Positions 20,401 to 31,994 of a stretch of DNA of 64,000 nucleotides are shown piece after piece. Source of the stretch: Ricinus communis (lineage: Eukaryota; Streptophyta; Magnoliopsida; Malpighiales; Euphorbiaceae). Each line of letters begins with the position of its first letter. The first letter of the stretch is position 1. The notes under the pieces are model-generated. The model did no database searches and was not told the DNA's origin. It saw only the letters and a program-made list of their open reading frames with translations. A program made the translations under genes and the position numbers. The stretch lies in assembly GCF_019578655.1 (NCBI RefSeq), contig NC_063261.1:14188216-14252215 (forward strand), in the 5' to 3' direction.

Positions 20401-23400
20401 CACGATTCTTAATTGTTTTTTTTTAATTTCTTTTATTTGTACATACAAGGGAGTTACTGGTGATGAAAGTTTTGAATGTATTAAATTTTACAAATTGAAA
20501 ATGTTTTTTGCAATTACGGCTTTAGTTTCAAGATACTATAATATATAAGTTTGATAAAGGTAAAAAGAATTTGATAATATTTTAGAGGGGCATTTTGAAA
20601 TTTGTATTTTCTTATGAATTATGTTATTTTGGAACTTGATTCTTGTGTCCAACTTGTCAATCATTGAGTCGCATATACATTGGTCATGCATCATAGTCAC
20701 ATATAAGTTACGCATTGTCAAGTACTAAAGTCATCCATTAGCATGATAAATTGGACACAAGAACATTATTTTCAAAATAATAATATAAGAAAATGAAGTG
20801 AAATGTTTGTGAAAAATAAAATCATTTTAAGTTCATATTACTAACAATGAACTTTATAAAGACATGAAAGTTGAACAAACAATTTTCGATATAATATGAG
20901 ATTTATCAAAGTACTCTTGATAAGCTATTTCTAAGTATGAAATAGACAACACATCAAGGTACAAAGAATGAGTACAACATCAAGATCTTAATGTATAAGA
21001 GCACATACTAATTTTACTTTCTATTTATTTAGATCCCATCCAACTCACTCCACAAGAGTTTTGAAAGCTATGCAACTTGAGGATAACAATAAGTTTGTAA
21101 GTTGACATTTAACTTACCTTATATATAAATTTTATTATTGCTTTCATAATAATAATAATTATTATTATTGTTATTATTCTTACTACTATGACTGTGTTGC
21201 TATGAGTATTGTTAAGATATATTTGTTATTTTATTACATGATTTGAAATAATGTGATAATGTTTATTTTAGTATTTGCTAGAATTACATCTAGTATGAAA
21301 ATAGTGGTTTTGTACTAGGAGGTTAGGTTCATAATAACCAGTTAAGCGACTCGGTAAGTACACAATTCTTGATTGTTTTTTATTAATTTCTTTTATTTGT
21401 AAATCAGAAGTGAGTTACTGCTGATAGAGGTTTTGAATGTATTAAATTTTACAAATTGAAAATATTTTTTGGCAATTGGGCTTTAGTTTCAGTATACTAT
21501 AATAAATGAGTTTCATAAAGGTAAAAAGAATTTGATGGTATTTTAGAGGGGCATTTTAAAATTTGAATTTTCTTATGAATTATGTTATTTTGGAACTTGG
21601 TTCTTGTGTCCAAATTGTCAATCACTGAGTCGCATATGCATTGGTCATGCATCATAATCACATATAAGTCACGCATTGTCAAGTACTAAAATCATCCATT
21701 AGCATGATAAATTGGACACAAGGACATTATATTCAAAATAATAATACAAGAAAATGAAATGAAATGTTTATGAAAAATAAAATTAGTTTACAGTTCATAT
21801 TATTAATAATGAACTGTATAAGGGCATGAAAGATGAACGAACAATTTTCGATATATTGTGAGATTTTATAAAGTGCCCTTGTAAATTATTTCTAATTATG
21901 AAATGGACAACACATAAAGTTACAAGGATGGAGTCCAACATCAAGATCTTAATGTATAAGAGCACATACTAATTTTTCTTTCTATTAATTTAGATCCCAT
22001 CCAGCTCACTCCATAAGACTTTTGAAAGCTATACAACTTGAGGATAACAATAAGTTGGTAAGTTGACACTTAACTTACCTTACTATATGATTTTTATTAT
22101 TGCTTTCATAATTATTATTATTATTATTATTATTCTTACTACTATGACTGTGTTGTTATGAGTATTGTTAAGATATATTTGTTGTTGTATTATATGATTT
22201 GAAATAATGTGATAATGTACTGGCATTTTGTAGACGTGGTTCGGTTATTCCTATTTGTTTCTATCTATTGGTGGGGGGGGTATATGAAGGAACGAAACAG
22301 TGGATTGAGGAATGAAAGCTCGAAGACAAAGAGCCTCCCGGCTTAAAGGATTGTGGCTTTTCAGAGAAATCCAAGTAGTCGTAAAAAAGACAAACCGATT
22401 CACCACCTAAAATAGACCCTTCACCCCTTGTCATGGACCCGGTTCAAGGCGCGAAACCTAGTCAGAGCGCATTAGGAAGTGGTTAACATAACCCTCATGC
22501 CATATGATCTCATTATTATTTGCTAGAACTAAATCCAATATGAAAATAGTGGTTTGTACTTGGAGGCTAGGTTCATAATAACCAGTTAAGCGACTCGGGA
22601 AGTACACAATTCTTAATTTTTTTTGTTAATCTCTTTTATTTGTAAATCACAAGTGAGTTAGTGGTAATGGAAGTTTTGAATGTATTAAATTTTACAAATT
22701 GAAAATATTTTTTGGCAATTGGGGCTTTAGTTCAGTATACTATAATAAATCAGTTTCATAAAGGTAGAAAGAATTTGATGATATTTTAGAGAGGCATTTT
22801 AAAATTTGAATTTTCTTATGAATTATGTTATTTTGGGACTCGATTCTTGTGTCCAAGTTGTCAATCACTGAGTCGCATATACATTGGTCATGCATCATAG
22901 TCACATATAAGTCATGCATTGTCAAGTACTAAAGTCATCCATTAGCATCACAATTTAGATACAAGGACATTATTTTCAAAATAATAATATAAGAAAATGA
23001 AATGAAATATTTATGAAAAATAAAATCAGTTTAGAGTTCACATTATTAATAATGAACTTTATAAGGGAATGAAAGGTGAACGAACAATTTTCGATATAAT
23101 CTGAGATTGCACAAAGTACTCTTGGTAAGCTATTTCTAAGTATAATATAAACAACACATGAAGGTACAAGAAAAGAGTACAATATCAAGATCTTAATGTA
23201 CAAGAGCACATACTAATTTTGCTTTCTATTTATTTAGATCTCATCAAACTCACTCCACAAGAGTTTTGAAAGCTATGCAACTTGAGGATAACAATAAGTT
23301 TGTAAGTTGATACTTAACTTACCTTACTATATGATTTTTATTATTGCTTTCATAATTATTGTTATTGTTATTATTCTACTATAATTGTGTTGCTATAAGT

Positions 23401-24757
23401 ATTGTTAAGATATATTTGTTGGTGTATTATATGATTTGAAATAATGTGATAATATTTTTTTAGTATTTGCTAGAATTACATCCAATATGAAAATAGAGGT
23501 TTTGTACTAGGAGGCTAGGTTTATAATAACGAGTTAAGTGACTTGGTAAGTACACAATTATTAATTATTTTTTGTTAATTTCTTTTATTTGTAAATCACA
23601 AGTGAGTTACTAGTGATGGAGGCTTTAAATGTATTAAATTTTACAAATTGAAAATGTTTTTTGACAATTGGGGCTTTAGTTTCAGTATACTATAATAAAT
23701 CAGTTTGATAAAGGTAAAAAGAATTGATGATATTTTAGAGGGGCATTTTGAAATTTGAATTTTATTATGAATTCTATTATTTTGGAACTTGATTCTTGTG
23801 TCAAACTTGTCAATCACTGAGTCGCATATACATTAGTCATGCATCATAGTCACATATAAGTCACGCATTGTCAAGTACTAAAGTCATCCATTAGCATGAT
23901 AAATTGGACACAAGAACATTATTTTCAAAATAATAATATAAGAAAATGAAGTGAAATGTTTGTGAAAAGTAAAATCATTTTAAGTTCATATTACTAACAA
24001 TGAACTTTATAAAGACATGAAAGTTGAACAAAAAATTTTCGATATAATATGAGATTTATCAAAGTACTCTTGATAAGCTATTTCTAAGTATGAAATAGAC
24101 AACACATCAAGGTACAAGGAAGGAGTACAACATCAAAATCTTAATGTATAAGAGCACATACTAATTCTGCTTTCTATTTATTTAGATCCCATCCAACTCA
24201 CTCTACAAGAGTTTTGAAAGCTATGCAACTTGAGGATAACAATAAGTTTGTAAGTTGACATTTAACTTACCTTATATATGATTTTTATTATTGCTTTCAT
24301 AATAATAATTATTATTATTATTGTTATTATTCTTACTACTATGACTGTGTTGCTTTGAGTATTGTTAAGATATATTTGTTATTTTATTACATGATTTGAA
24401 ATAATGTGATAATGTTTATTTTAGTATTTGCTAGAATTACATCTAGTATGAAAATAGTGGTTTTGTACTAGGAGGCTAGGTTCATAATAACCAGTTAAGC
24501 GACTCGGTAAATACACAATTCTTGATTTTTTTTATTAATTTCTTTTATTTGTAAATCAGAAGTGAGTTACTGCTGATGGAGGTTTTGAATGTATTAAATT
24601 TTACAATTGAAAATGTTTTTTGGCAATTGGGGCTTTAGTTTCAGTATACTATAATAAATGAGTTTCATAAAGGTAAAAAGAATTTGATGGTATTTTAGAG
24701 GGCATTTTGAAATTTGAATTTTCTTATGAATTATGTTATTTTGGAACTTGGTTCTTG
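17491..24757. repeat. ~1 kb tandem satellite array A2
   Basis: About seven and a half units. Anchor blocks lie near 17502, 17767, 18768, 19707, 20669, 21631, 22875 and 23822. Spacing is ~265 (truncated first unit), 1001, 939, 962, 962, 1244 (947 without the insertion at 22219) and 947 bp. The stretch from 20.5 to 21.7 kb shares unusual variants with 23.7 to 24.75 kb, suggesting a three-unit higher-order duplication. The array stops inside a unit at 24757, where copia reverse transcriptase begins. No genes are seen. Confidence 0.9.
22219..22515. other. ~300 bp foreign insertion in a satellite unit
   Basis: This stretch replaces the few bases expected between GATAATGT and TATTTGCTAG in the unit. 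It has visibly higher GC than its surroundings, carries a G8 run (about 22263-22270), and has no long reading frame or recognisable transposon end. Phrases such as CCTCCCGGCTTAAAGG and ATGGACCCGGTTCAAGG look like plant organellar, perhaps mitochondrial, intergenic DNA. That is an impression from composition, not a match. Confidence 0.6.
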
Positions 24758-24971
24758 TGGTTTACAAAATTTGCTGCTGTACTGAAACGGTATAGATTCT
24801 CTCAGTCCCATTCTGATTATTCATTATTCACCTTCATTCAAGGTGAGACTTCTTTGGTGATACTGGTGTATGTTGATGATCTCATTATTGGTGGGAATAA
24901 TTCACATTAGTTGTAAAATTTAAATCGTATTTGAGTAAGTGCTTCCATATGAAAGATTTGGGCTGCGACAA
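24758..24971 (+). pseudogene. Ty1/copia reverse transcriptase fragment 1
   Basis: Encodes part of the copia reverse transcriptase palm: WFTKFAAVLKRYRF, then SHSDYSLF, then LVYVDDLIIGGNN, with the catalytic YVDD motif. It is fused at its 5' side to a satellite unit, so the frame reads through from satellite DNA at 24707. A stop follows the YVDD region at 24908-24910. It is cut off at about 24971 by a second copy of the same region. Confidence 0.9.
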
Positions 24972-25245
24972 GCTCCGCAATGCTGGTTTACAAAATTGGC
25001 TGCTGTACTGAAACGGTATAGGTTCTCTTAGTCCCATTCTGATTATTCATTATTCACCTTCATTGAAGGTGAGACAGACTTATTTGGTGGTACTGGTGTA
25101 TGTTGATGATCTCATTATTGGTTGGAATAATTCACATGTGATTGTAAAATTTAAATCGTATTTGAGTAAGTGCTTCCATATGAAGCATTTGGGTGTTTTG
25201 AAATATTTTCTGGGCATTGAAGTGGCATCTCAAATATTCTATGGG
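24972..25245 (+). pseudogene. Ty1/copia reverse transcriptase fragment 2
   Basis: A second, near-identical copy of the same domain placed directly after the first. It begins further upstream (QAPQCWFTKLAAVLKRYRF) and extends past YVDD (LVYVDDLIIGWNN) to HMKHLGVLKYFLGIEVA. A frameshift lies at about 25072-25085. At about 25246 it joins without spacer to the gag-start fragment that element C carries at 4823, so about two thirds of an element is missing between them. Confidence 0.9.
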
Positions 25246-25410
25246 CAAAATTACAGAAACCCAAACGAGCCCTTCAATGGTGACTTAATCAGTTGCTATA
25301 AGTAACACCTCAAATCCCCTAACCGCCACTCTTTCTCTTATGCTGGATGAACATAATTTCTCCTATGACGATGTATGGTTCTTGCTTTTCTCACTAGACA
25401 ACGTCTAGAT
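25246..25410 (+). pseudogene. copia element C gag-start fragment, copy 2
   Basis: Same sequence as 4823-4990 with a few substitutions, in frame for part of its length with the upstream reverse transcriptase fragment. It has a stop after about 20 codons. It marks the left edge of segment B in this copy. Confidence 0.75.
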
Positions 25411-26029
25411 GGGTAGCGTTAATTATTCTTTACCTTCTAATTTTTACTCTAATATACGAGTTGCTCCTTGTGTTGATTTTATTATATTAAATCCTCTTTT
25501 ATTCATATAAAATTAGCTATTACCTCCATTTCGTCCAAAATCAATGCAGTCAAATGATCAAATTAATAAATAAAATCATAATTTAATCATTGAACTTCTT
25601 ATCAAGTATTAAAATCATATAAAGTTCTTAACCAAAAAAAGAATCATCCAAAATTAATTTTTTATCAAATTCAAGTAAAATTTTCATTTTTAGGTTAGTT
25701 TAATTCTAATGTCTATCAAAATAAAAATAAAAACAAATAATTCTAACTATAAATATGTATTCTATTTTAATAATTTAAATTAAATTATAAAAAATTAATT
25801 TTGGATGAATTTTGTATTTGGTAAAAGTTTAAGGACTAAGTTGTAATTTTATTTTTTTAATTTAATCCTTTGACTGTATTGGCTTTGGATGCAAGAGGTT
25901 ATGTAAGCATCTATTTGCCAGAATCTAGATATCAAAAGAATCACAGAAAACCCAATAATAAAAGTTGCTTCTTCTAGGTCTTGTGGAGTTAAAGATGGTC
26001 AAATTCTAACAAGAGTTATGAGTGATTAA
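25411..26029. repeat. segment B, copy 2, left part
   Basis: Matches 4990-5605. It is interrupted by a solo LTR whose left target-site duplication ATTAA is 26025-26029. No coding sequence is seen. Confidence 0.8.
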
Positions 26030-27125
26030 TATAATACCCAGAATTTTTCCCTCAATAATGATTATATTAATAATGAGTTTTTATTTAAATTAATTTTATT
26101 TTATTTTTATTTGGATTAGTTGGAATGAATTAAATGGAATTTTAATGCTAGACAAATAAGGAGTTATTTTCTATATCCTATTAGTTTGAATTTTTAAGAA
26201 ATTAATTAAGTAAATTATTTGAGAAATAAATTATATTTTGGTTATTCAATTTTCTCCAAATGTATATATAATATATATAAATAAAATTATATATTAAAAA
26301 ATCATGGAAGAATTTGTAAAGGATGTTTTTATAAAAAAAGTTTTTGGGGAAATGGGTATTTTAATTAGCTAGTGGTATTAAATTTTAAGTTGGAAAATAG
26401 TTAGCAAATTGATTAATTAAATTAATTGTGTGTTAGAAATAAATTAAAAATTTATTTTGGGATGAGGATTAAAAGTAAAATTTTATTATTATGGGGGTTT
26501 AATGAAAATTTGTATGTTTGGTATTTTTATAAATAAATATGTCGGCCAGGGGTATATATGTAATTGTATATTTTCAATAATTCTAATTTGGCCAAAATTC
26601 AATAGTTAGAGGCTTAATTGAAAGGCTAAAGAAAAGTTTAGGGGTGAATTAGAAATTTTACAGGGCAAAATTATTATAATTAAAAAATTTAAGGGACCAA
26701 AAGGTAAGAAAGAAAATTTCAGGGACTAAATGTTCATATTGAAAGAAAGAAAAGAGAAAAGAAGAATCGGGGAGAGAGAGAGGGAGAGCCCGGAAGAAGG
26801 AAGTGGCGCTGCGGGCGTCGATGGCCGACCACCGAGGCGTAATTTGGCGGGCGTGGCGATAGCAGTGGCCGGGAAGCGAGGAAGAGGCGACCGGCTTTTA
26901 GGCGGCTTTGTTGGCTAATCTCGGTGGCGATTGGCTCCCCTTGGCGAGGGCTCTCTTTTGGCGGCTGCAGCGACGCCAATGGTGGCCGAAGACGGAAGAT
27001 CCGGTGGAGAGAGAAAGTAGGGGGCAGCCGGTGTTTTTCGGCTTTTCCGTCGAGCTCCGATGGGGGATGGATGATCGGAGGATATATCTGAACTCCCCTC
27101 AGCTCAAGCTTCGCAATGGCACCGG

Positions 27126-27383
27126 TTTCGTGGCGATCGGACTTCGTTTGCAAATCGACGACCGATATCGTCCACAAATCTCTCCGGATGATCGGCGTTC
27201 GGATCGGGAAATCAGAAGCCGGGATCGTCATCAGCGCATCGTTTCGAGTCCGATAGTGTGTTCGGATCGTCGATCGGACTCGATGACGATCCCGCTCGAT
27301 TTCGATCCGAACGCCGATCATCCGGAGAGATTTGTGGACGATATCGGTCGTCGATTTGCAAACGAAGTCCGATCGCCACGAAA
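27126..27383. repeat. perfect 81-bp inverted repeat inside the solo LTR
   Basis: The left arm 27126-27206 is the exact reverse complement of the right arm 27303-27383. Symmetry continues imperfectly inward: GAGTCCGAT near 27246-27254 pairs with ATCGGACTC near 27272-27280, leaving a loop of about 17 nt. A transcript across it would fold into a long hairpin on either strand. Confidence 0.95.
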
Positions 27384-28160
27384 AGTCGACCGAGCGATCA
27401 AGCATCTCGGTAATTTTCTCTGGCCTGTTGATTTGGAATTCTTTGATTTAATTATGTGTCTATTGAATTGTGTTGTGTATTAGAAAATATTTGTGTTAAA
27501 ATAATTGTTTGTCGGACTGCCTGCCATAGTCGTGATTTGTGTTGTGTGGGGGAGTTAGGAAAAATAGTGAAGTCTTAGGGATCCGACTCCCGTTGTATTA
27601 AATTGTTGGATATTTGTAGTATTTTTCTGGCAAGTCCTGGACCCATTTTACGGGGGGTAAATGTCCGTGTTTTAAGAGAGGTTCTGCCGGATTTTCGGTA
27701 GAATTCTTCCGAGTCGAGATTCTTAGACAGTCAGTCCTAGGAATATAGACCTAGGGTTAATGGTCAATTGTTTCAGCATTATTGATTAATTATTTTCCGT
27801 GATTAGATGATCTGTCTGTTCGGCTCGCTCCACCCGAGGTACCAGAGCAGAGCTAGGAGGTCGCCAAAGGTGTGAGGTAAAGTCATATATCGGTTATGCA
27901 CGTGTCATGCATAAATTTTTGATTTGCTATCGTGATTATTTTATTGCAAGTTTAATTATTACTTTAATTATTATTCATATGTATTATGCTTTTAATTACT
28001 ATTCATGTATGTTCTTTCTTTATCATTGATTTTATCATTGCATGATGACTCGGGATGGGACTACAGTAGAACCTAAGAGTTTGATGAGTGATCAGGTATA
28101 ATTTCGAGAGTGATGGAAAATGATAAATAGCTAAATTTAAAAAGAAAAGATTAGGACTTG

Positions 28161-28415
28161 CCCTGGTCGAGCATCGCTCTCTGGGCTTAGTAAAGTGTGG
28201 TTGCCGGAGTAAAGGTCCCTGGTCGAGCATTGCTCTCTAGGCGCTGACTTATTTGGAAACCTAAGTGACCAGATTAGAGGTAAGGTCCCTAGTCGAGCTT
28301 CGCTCTTTGGGCGCCAGTCTTATTAGAATAAGAGAGCCGAAAGGCTAAGGCTGATAGCGAACATTAAGTGACCAGATTAGAGATAAGGACCCTGGTCGAG
28401 CTTCGCTCTCTGGAC
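28161..28415. repeat. GGTCGAGC...CGCTCTCTGG repeated motif
   Basis: Four copies of a ~26-bp motif (CCCTGGTCGAGC, then a TCGCTCTCTGG-like tail) start at 28161, 28217, 28287 and 28390. The AAGTGACCAGATTAGAG flank is shared between the later copies. They lie within the solo LTR and are degenerate tandem duplications. Confidence 0.85.
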
Positions 28416-28437
28416 ACTAGTTCCATTGGAATGAGAG

Positions 28438-28510
28438 TCGAGATGTTAGAGTTGAGATTAGTCGAGATGTCAATGTTGAGATTGACCGAGATGTTAGTGT
28501 TGGGATTAGT
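28438..28510. repeat. ~24-bp minisatellite in solo LTR
   Basis: About three units of a GTCGAGATGTTAGAGTTGAG-like sequence in tandem, with substitutions, directly after the previous motif cluster. Confidence 0.75.
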
Positions 28511-29014
28511 GTTCTACTGTAGTACTCCGTCCCGTTGTGTGTGAAAATTATTGTATTCAAGCATGACATGGCACGTTTATATTTGCATGATTTAGTATTT
28601 ATTTCAAATTAAATAAATGTATTATTGAAGTGATTGCAACTGTTTTTAGATATATGATTTTAACTCACTCTCGAGACTGACAGTCTCAATTTTACTGTTT
28701 TTCAGATCCGTGACTGTTAGTCTTCCCGCGACCCTTATCTAGTAACCCGACTCCTTCATCTTGGTATGTTAATTTCTAAAATCTTAGATTCTCCGCATTT
28801 GAAATAGTAGATGTACCAGTTGAAATTTTCTGTAGTTTCGGGTCTCGCCTAATTCTTTTGGCAGACCGAAATAAGATAATTGTGGTATCAGTAAAATGAG
28901 ATTGAGATTTATTTAAGTCAGTGAGTGTCAGGCTTAATACGGGATTCGGTGGCCTTACGCCTACCCATTCCCTAGTGCCGATCACGGGCCCTCAGATGGG
29001 GTCGTGACAATTAA

Positions 29015-31280
29015 GACGAATATTATTTTCTGAAATCAATTTGAATTAAATTGAAAAAAGAAATTAGTTTTTGGGGTGAAATTAAGATAATTAGAAAGTC
29101 TAGGGACTAAATTATAAAACTTCCCAAAATTTGCTAACCTAGAGCCAATCAGCTTTGCATACAGTCAGTCGACTGTACACAAAACCGATTAGCTTACTCA
29201 GTCCTGATTGGCTCGAAACACGAATTTTTATGTCGTTTTGGATTTTCTTGGACTCCAAATGTTAAAAATTATTAAGATATGCATTCTATAAGGTTTTATT
29301 GATAATTATTCAAAATTTTACAAATTCTATATTTATCAATAATTATCATTTAAAACAGTTTTAATAAATCTAATAATTATTAAATAATTCTGGTAATTAT
29401 CAACAATTAAGGAGATTTATATCTTAGATTCTAGGGTTTTCTCTTTCTTTCTCCATAAATAGAAAAGGAAACCCTAAACCAAGGGGTTGGCAATTCTTGA
29501 CAGAGAATGACCGGTAAGCTTTTGAGGCAAATAAATTGTGATTTCTGAAAACTAAACACTTAGCCAAATCACTCTAGCTTATTACCCAATCTTTGGATCA
29601 ACCTCCTCCTCTAGTCTCGAGACTGGATGATTTGTAGAATACGGTGACAACCTAAGAATTCCTAAACCTATCATCTCGTTATCTTCCTTTTCTTTTTTGT
29701 GATTTTCTTTGTATTTAGTAATATTCTAGGGTTTTGTTATGAATGCCTTCTAATAACTGTTTCACATGCCTAGATCTAAGATTACCATGATGATTTCATT
29801 AAGTTTATATTTTTTTCATTACAATTGTGTTCTTGGGTTTTGAATATGATAACTTTTGTGTTTTTGGCTTTCGAATATGATATTCCTATGTTATAAATGG
29901 ATAGATCAAAATGCTAGGTTTTCTTTGATTGTAATTAACAAATGTTGGCAATGATTGGATCTAAGTTTTATTAATTTCATATGATTAGTTTAATGTTCAT
30001 GCTTTTAGAAATCAGTATGCCTAGGGAAAATTTCATTTACTATAAGTTATTTTAAGTTAATTAATCTTACCTTAAAATAAGTTCCATTATGTATCTTATA
30101 GTGTTTTGCATGTATGTTAATCATTTTTCTTTCATTTTTATGCATGGATCTCGGATGCATAGGAGTTTGGAGCATCGAACAATTAAACCCAGCCTAGAAA
30201 ATAGTCTAGAGTCAATCGACTCTATGAATAGCTGATCGGTTGTATGTAGAGTTGATCGGATCATGACCTGATACCAATCGGTCGTCTGTTAGTAAGCCGT
30301 TTTACTGAATTTCGAGGATTTTCATCGTGTTTGCCCTGTTTTTGCATGTTTTCATTTATTTTTGAGTTAATTAGTTGTATGAGAGTTGTAATAGCTTAGT
30401 TTTATTGCTTTCTTTTTTTTTTTTTTTTTGCTTTATGTTTTGTGATCTATATTTTGATGGATAAAAGCTTGCTTATGTGATTGATAACTAAAAAGGGCAC
30501 ATCTAGACCTAGGGCTTTTAATTTGATTTTAGCATGTAATTTATAACCCATTAGGTTAAAGAGATGATAAATTGGGTATAAATTATAAAACCCAATTGGA
30601 ATTAGGTGGGTTTTCCATGCTTAATTAAAATAAACTGACCCATTTAGACTTAGAAAATTAAAATAGGCTTTGTATATAAAAGGTAGCCTATTAGGATTAA
30701 AGGTTGGTAAATTTTGGACTTAATAAGTTAAATTAGGTTAGACTTACTGGGCTTTTGCATGTAATTAAATAGTTAAGTAGTTTAATCAAATAAATAGGGA
30801 ATTGGGCTAAGCTTAATAAAATGTGCTAGAATTATGTGGACCTAAGATGATGTATTGCTTGATGTGTAGAAAATTATTATGTTGCATTTATAGGAAATAT
30901 GTTTTTAATTAATAAAATTGAAAGTAAGGATACATAATTATGGAATCTAGTACCCCACTCAATTAGAAAAAGTGTCTCAATGATTTACTTGAGTGGTGAT
31001 TCCTTTTCTCCGCGCTAGTCTTCATGACTAGTTAGCATGTTCCTGATTACATTGAAAAGCCTTATAGTACTGTAGTCGTTAAAGACACTTGGGTGCGCGC
31101 CCAAAGCTGTCGCCCCAAGTTAGTAGTTAATTTTGTAAGAACATAAGGGGGATTTAATATAAAGAGAGAAACGAGGGGTAACTCATATATTATAATAAGA
31201 ATTAGAGGGTAAATAGTAATTATCCTAGATAGGTATGTTCTTGGAATAACACCTAAGTCAACTGACAAAACTCCTAAGTC
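29015..31280. repeat. segment B, copy 2, right part
   Basis: Continuation of segment B after the solo LTR, matching 5610-7865. The CGATCGACT-like motif clusters are partly decayed here (29150-29210 and 30205-30290). It retains a ~50-bp stretch (about 31030-31078) missing from copy 1. No gene is seen. Confidence 0.8.
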
Positions 31281-31990
31281 TGAACAATGGCGAGTTATTG
31301 ATCAATTATAATTAGGATGGTTACTTCGATCAATGATTCCCTTTGTGGCATGTCAAGTTGTGAGTCTCACCAGCTCTCGCGATGGTTTGTTTACACTTAA
31401 AGAGTTTCATGGCACTCTAAATACAATCCGTGTTAATCAACTTCGTTACAAACTTTAAATGACCAAGAAAACCTCAATGAAGATGAGTGCATACCTAAGC
31501 CATATATGATAACTTTCAGATAATCTCACCCTTGCTAGAGAACCATTACTCAAAGCCAACTCATTTCATTTATTTTAGTTGGATTAAATACCTCATATCT
31601 ACTAGTAATTGCCAAATCAATTCTCGTTCAACTTGGACTTGGTCTAAGCTACATACTCAACTTCTTACATTTGAGAATACTCTTGAACAAATGAGTGCCT
31701 CTCCTCTTACTACTGAGTTATCCGAACCCTCAGTCAATTACTTTACTTTTAAACCTCAATCTGCCAATACCAATCCAAAATCCAAACCAAATAATTTTAA
31801 TTCGTCACTTTCAAACCGTGGACATCAATCTTCTACCAGCCATGGGGTATGAGGTCGTGGTGGTCGATCTTCTGGTCCTCGCTTAATCTGCCAAGTTTGT
31901 GGTAAACAAAATCATACAGATGTTCAATGTTGGTATAGTTTTGTTGAAACAAATCAAGAGGGAATTCAACTCCAACCACCTTTGTTGATC
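31281..31990 (+). pseudogene. Ty1/copia-A gag remnant, copy 2
   Basis: Second copy of the decayed gag. The first helix region carries an extra in-frame stop (KLQ to TAA at about 31456) not seen in copies 1 and 3. The linker with QLLTFENTLEQM lies in the frame 31532-31852. The zinc knuckle CQVCGKQNHTDVQC is intact at about 31889-31931. It is followed by copia-B LTR sequence and is not functional. Confidence 0.8.
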
Positions 31991-31994
31991 TAAG

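Larger units (their letters stand above)
26030..29009 (+). mobile_element. ~3 kb solo LTR inserted in segment B
   Basis: Absent from copy 1 of segment B, which reads straight through GAGTGATTAAGACGA. The element is flanked by a 5-bp duplication ATTAA (26025-26029 and 29010-29014). It starts TATAATACCCAG, so TG has become TA, and ends GGGGTCGTGACA. The length and TGTAATACCC...GTGACA-type ends suit the long LTRs of plant Ty3/gypsy elements, perhaps of the Tekay/Del kind; that family name is a guess. No internal coding region is present, so it is a solo LTR. The middle (26760-27420) is GC-rich and contains a long inverted repeat; overlapping open frames on both strands there are by-products of composition and symmetry. 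Confidence 0.8.

Noticed and set aside
26734..27483. Overlapping open frames of 223 and 191 codons on opposite strands
   Set aside because: They fall in the GC-rich middle of the solo LTR and span the perfect inverted repeat, which mirrors an open frame onto the other strand. No domain or family resemblance is visible.
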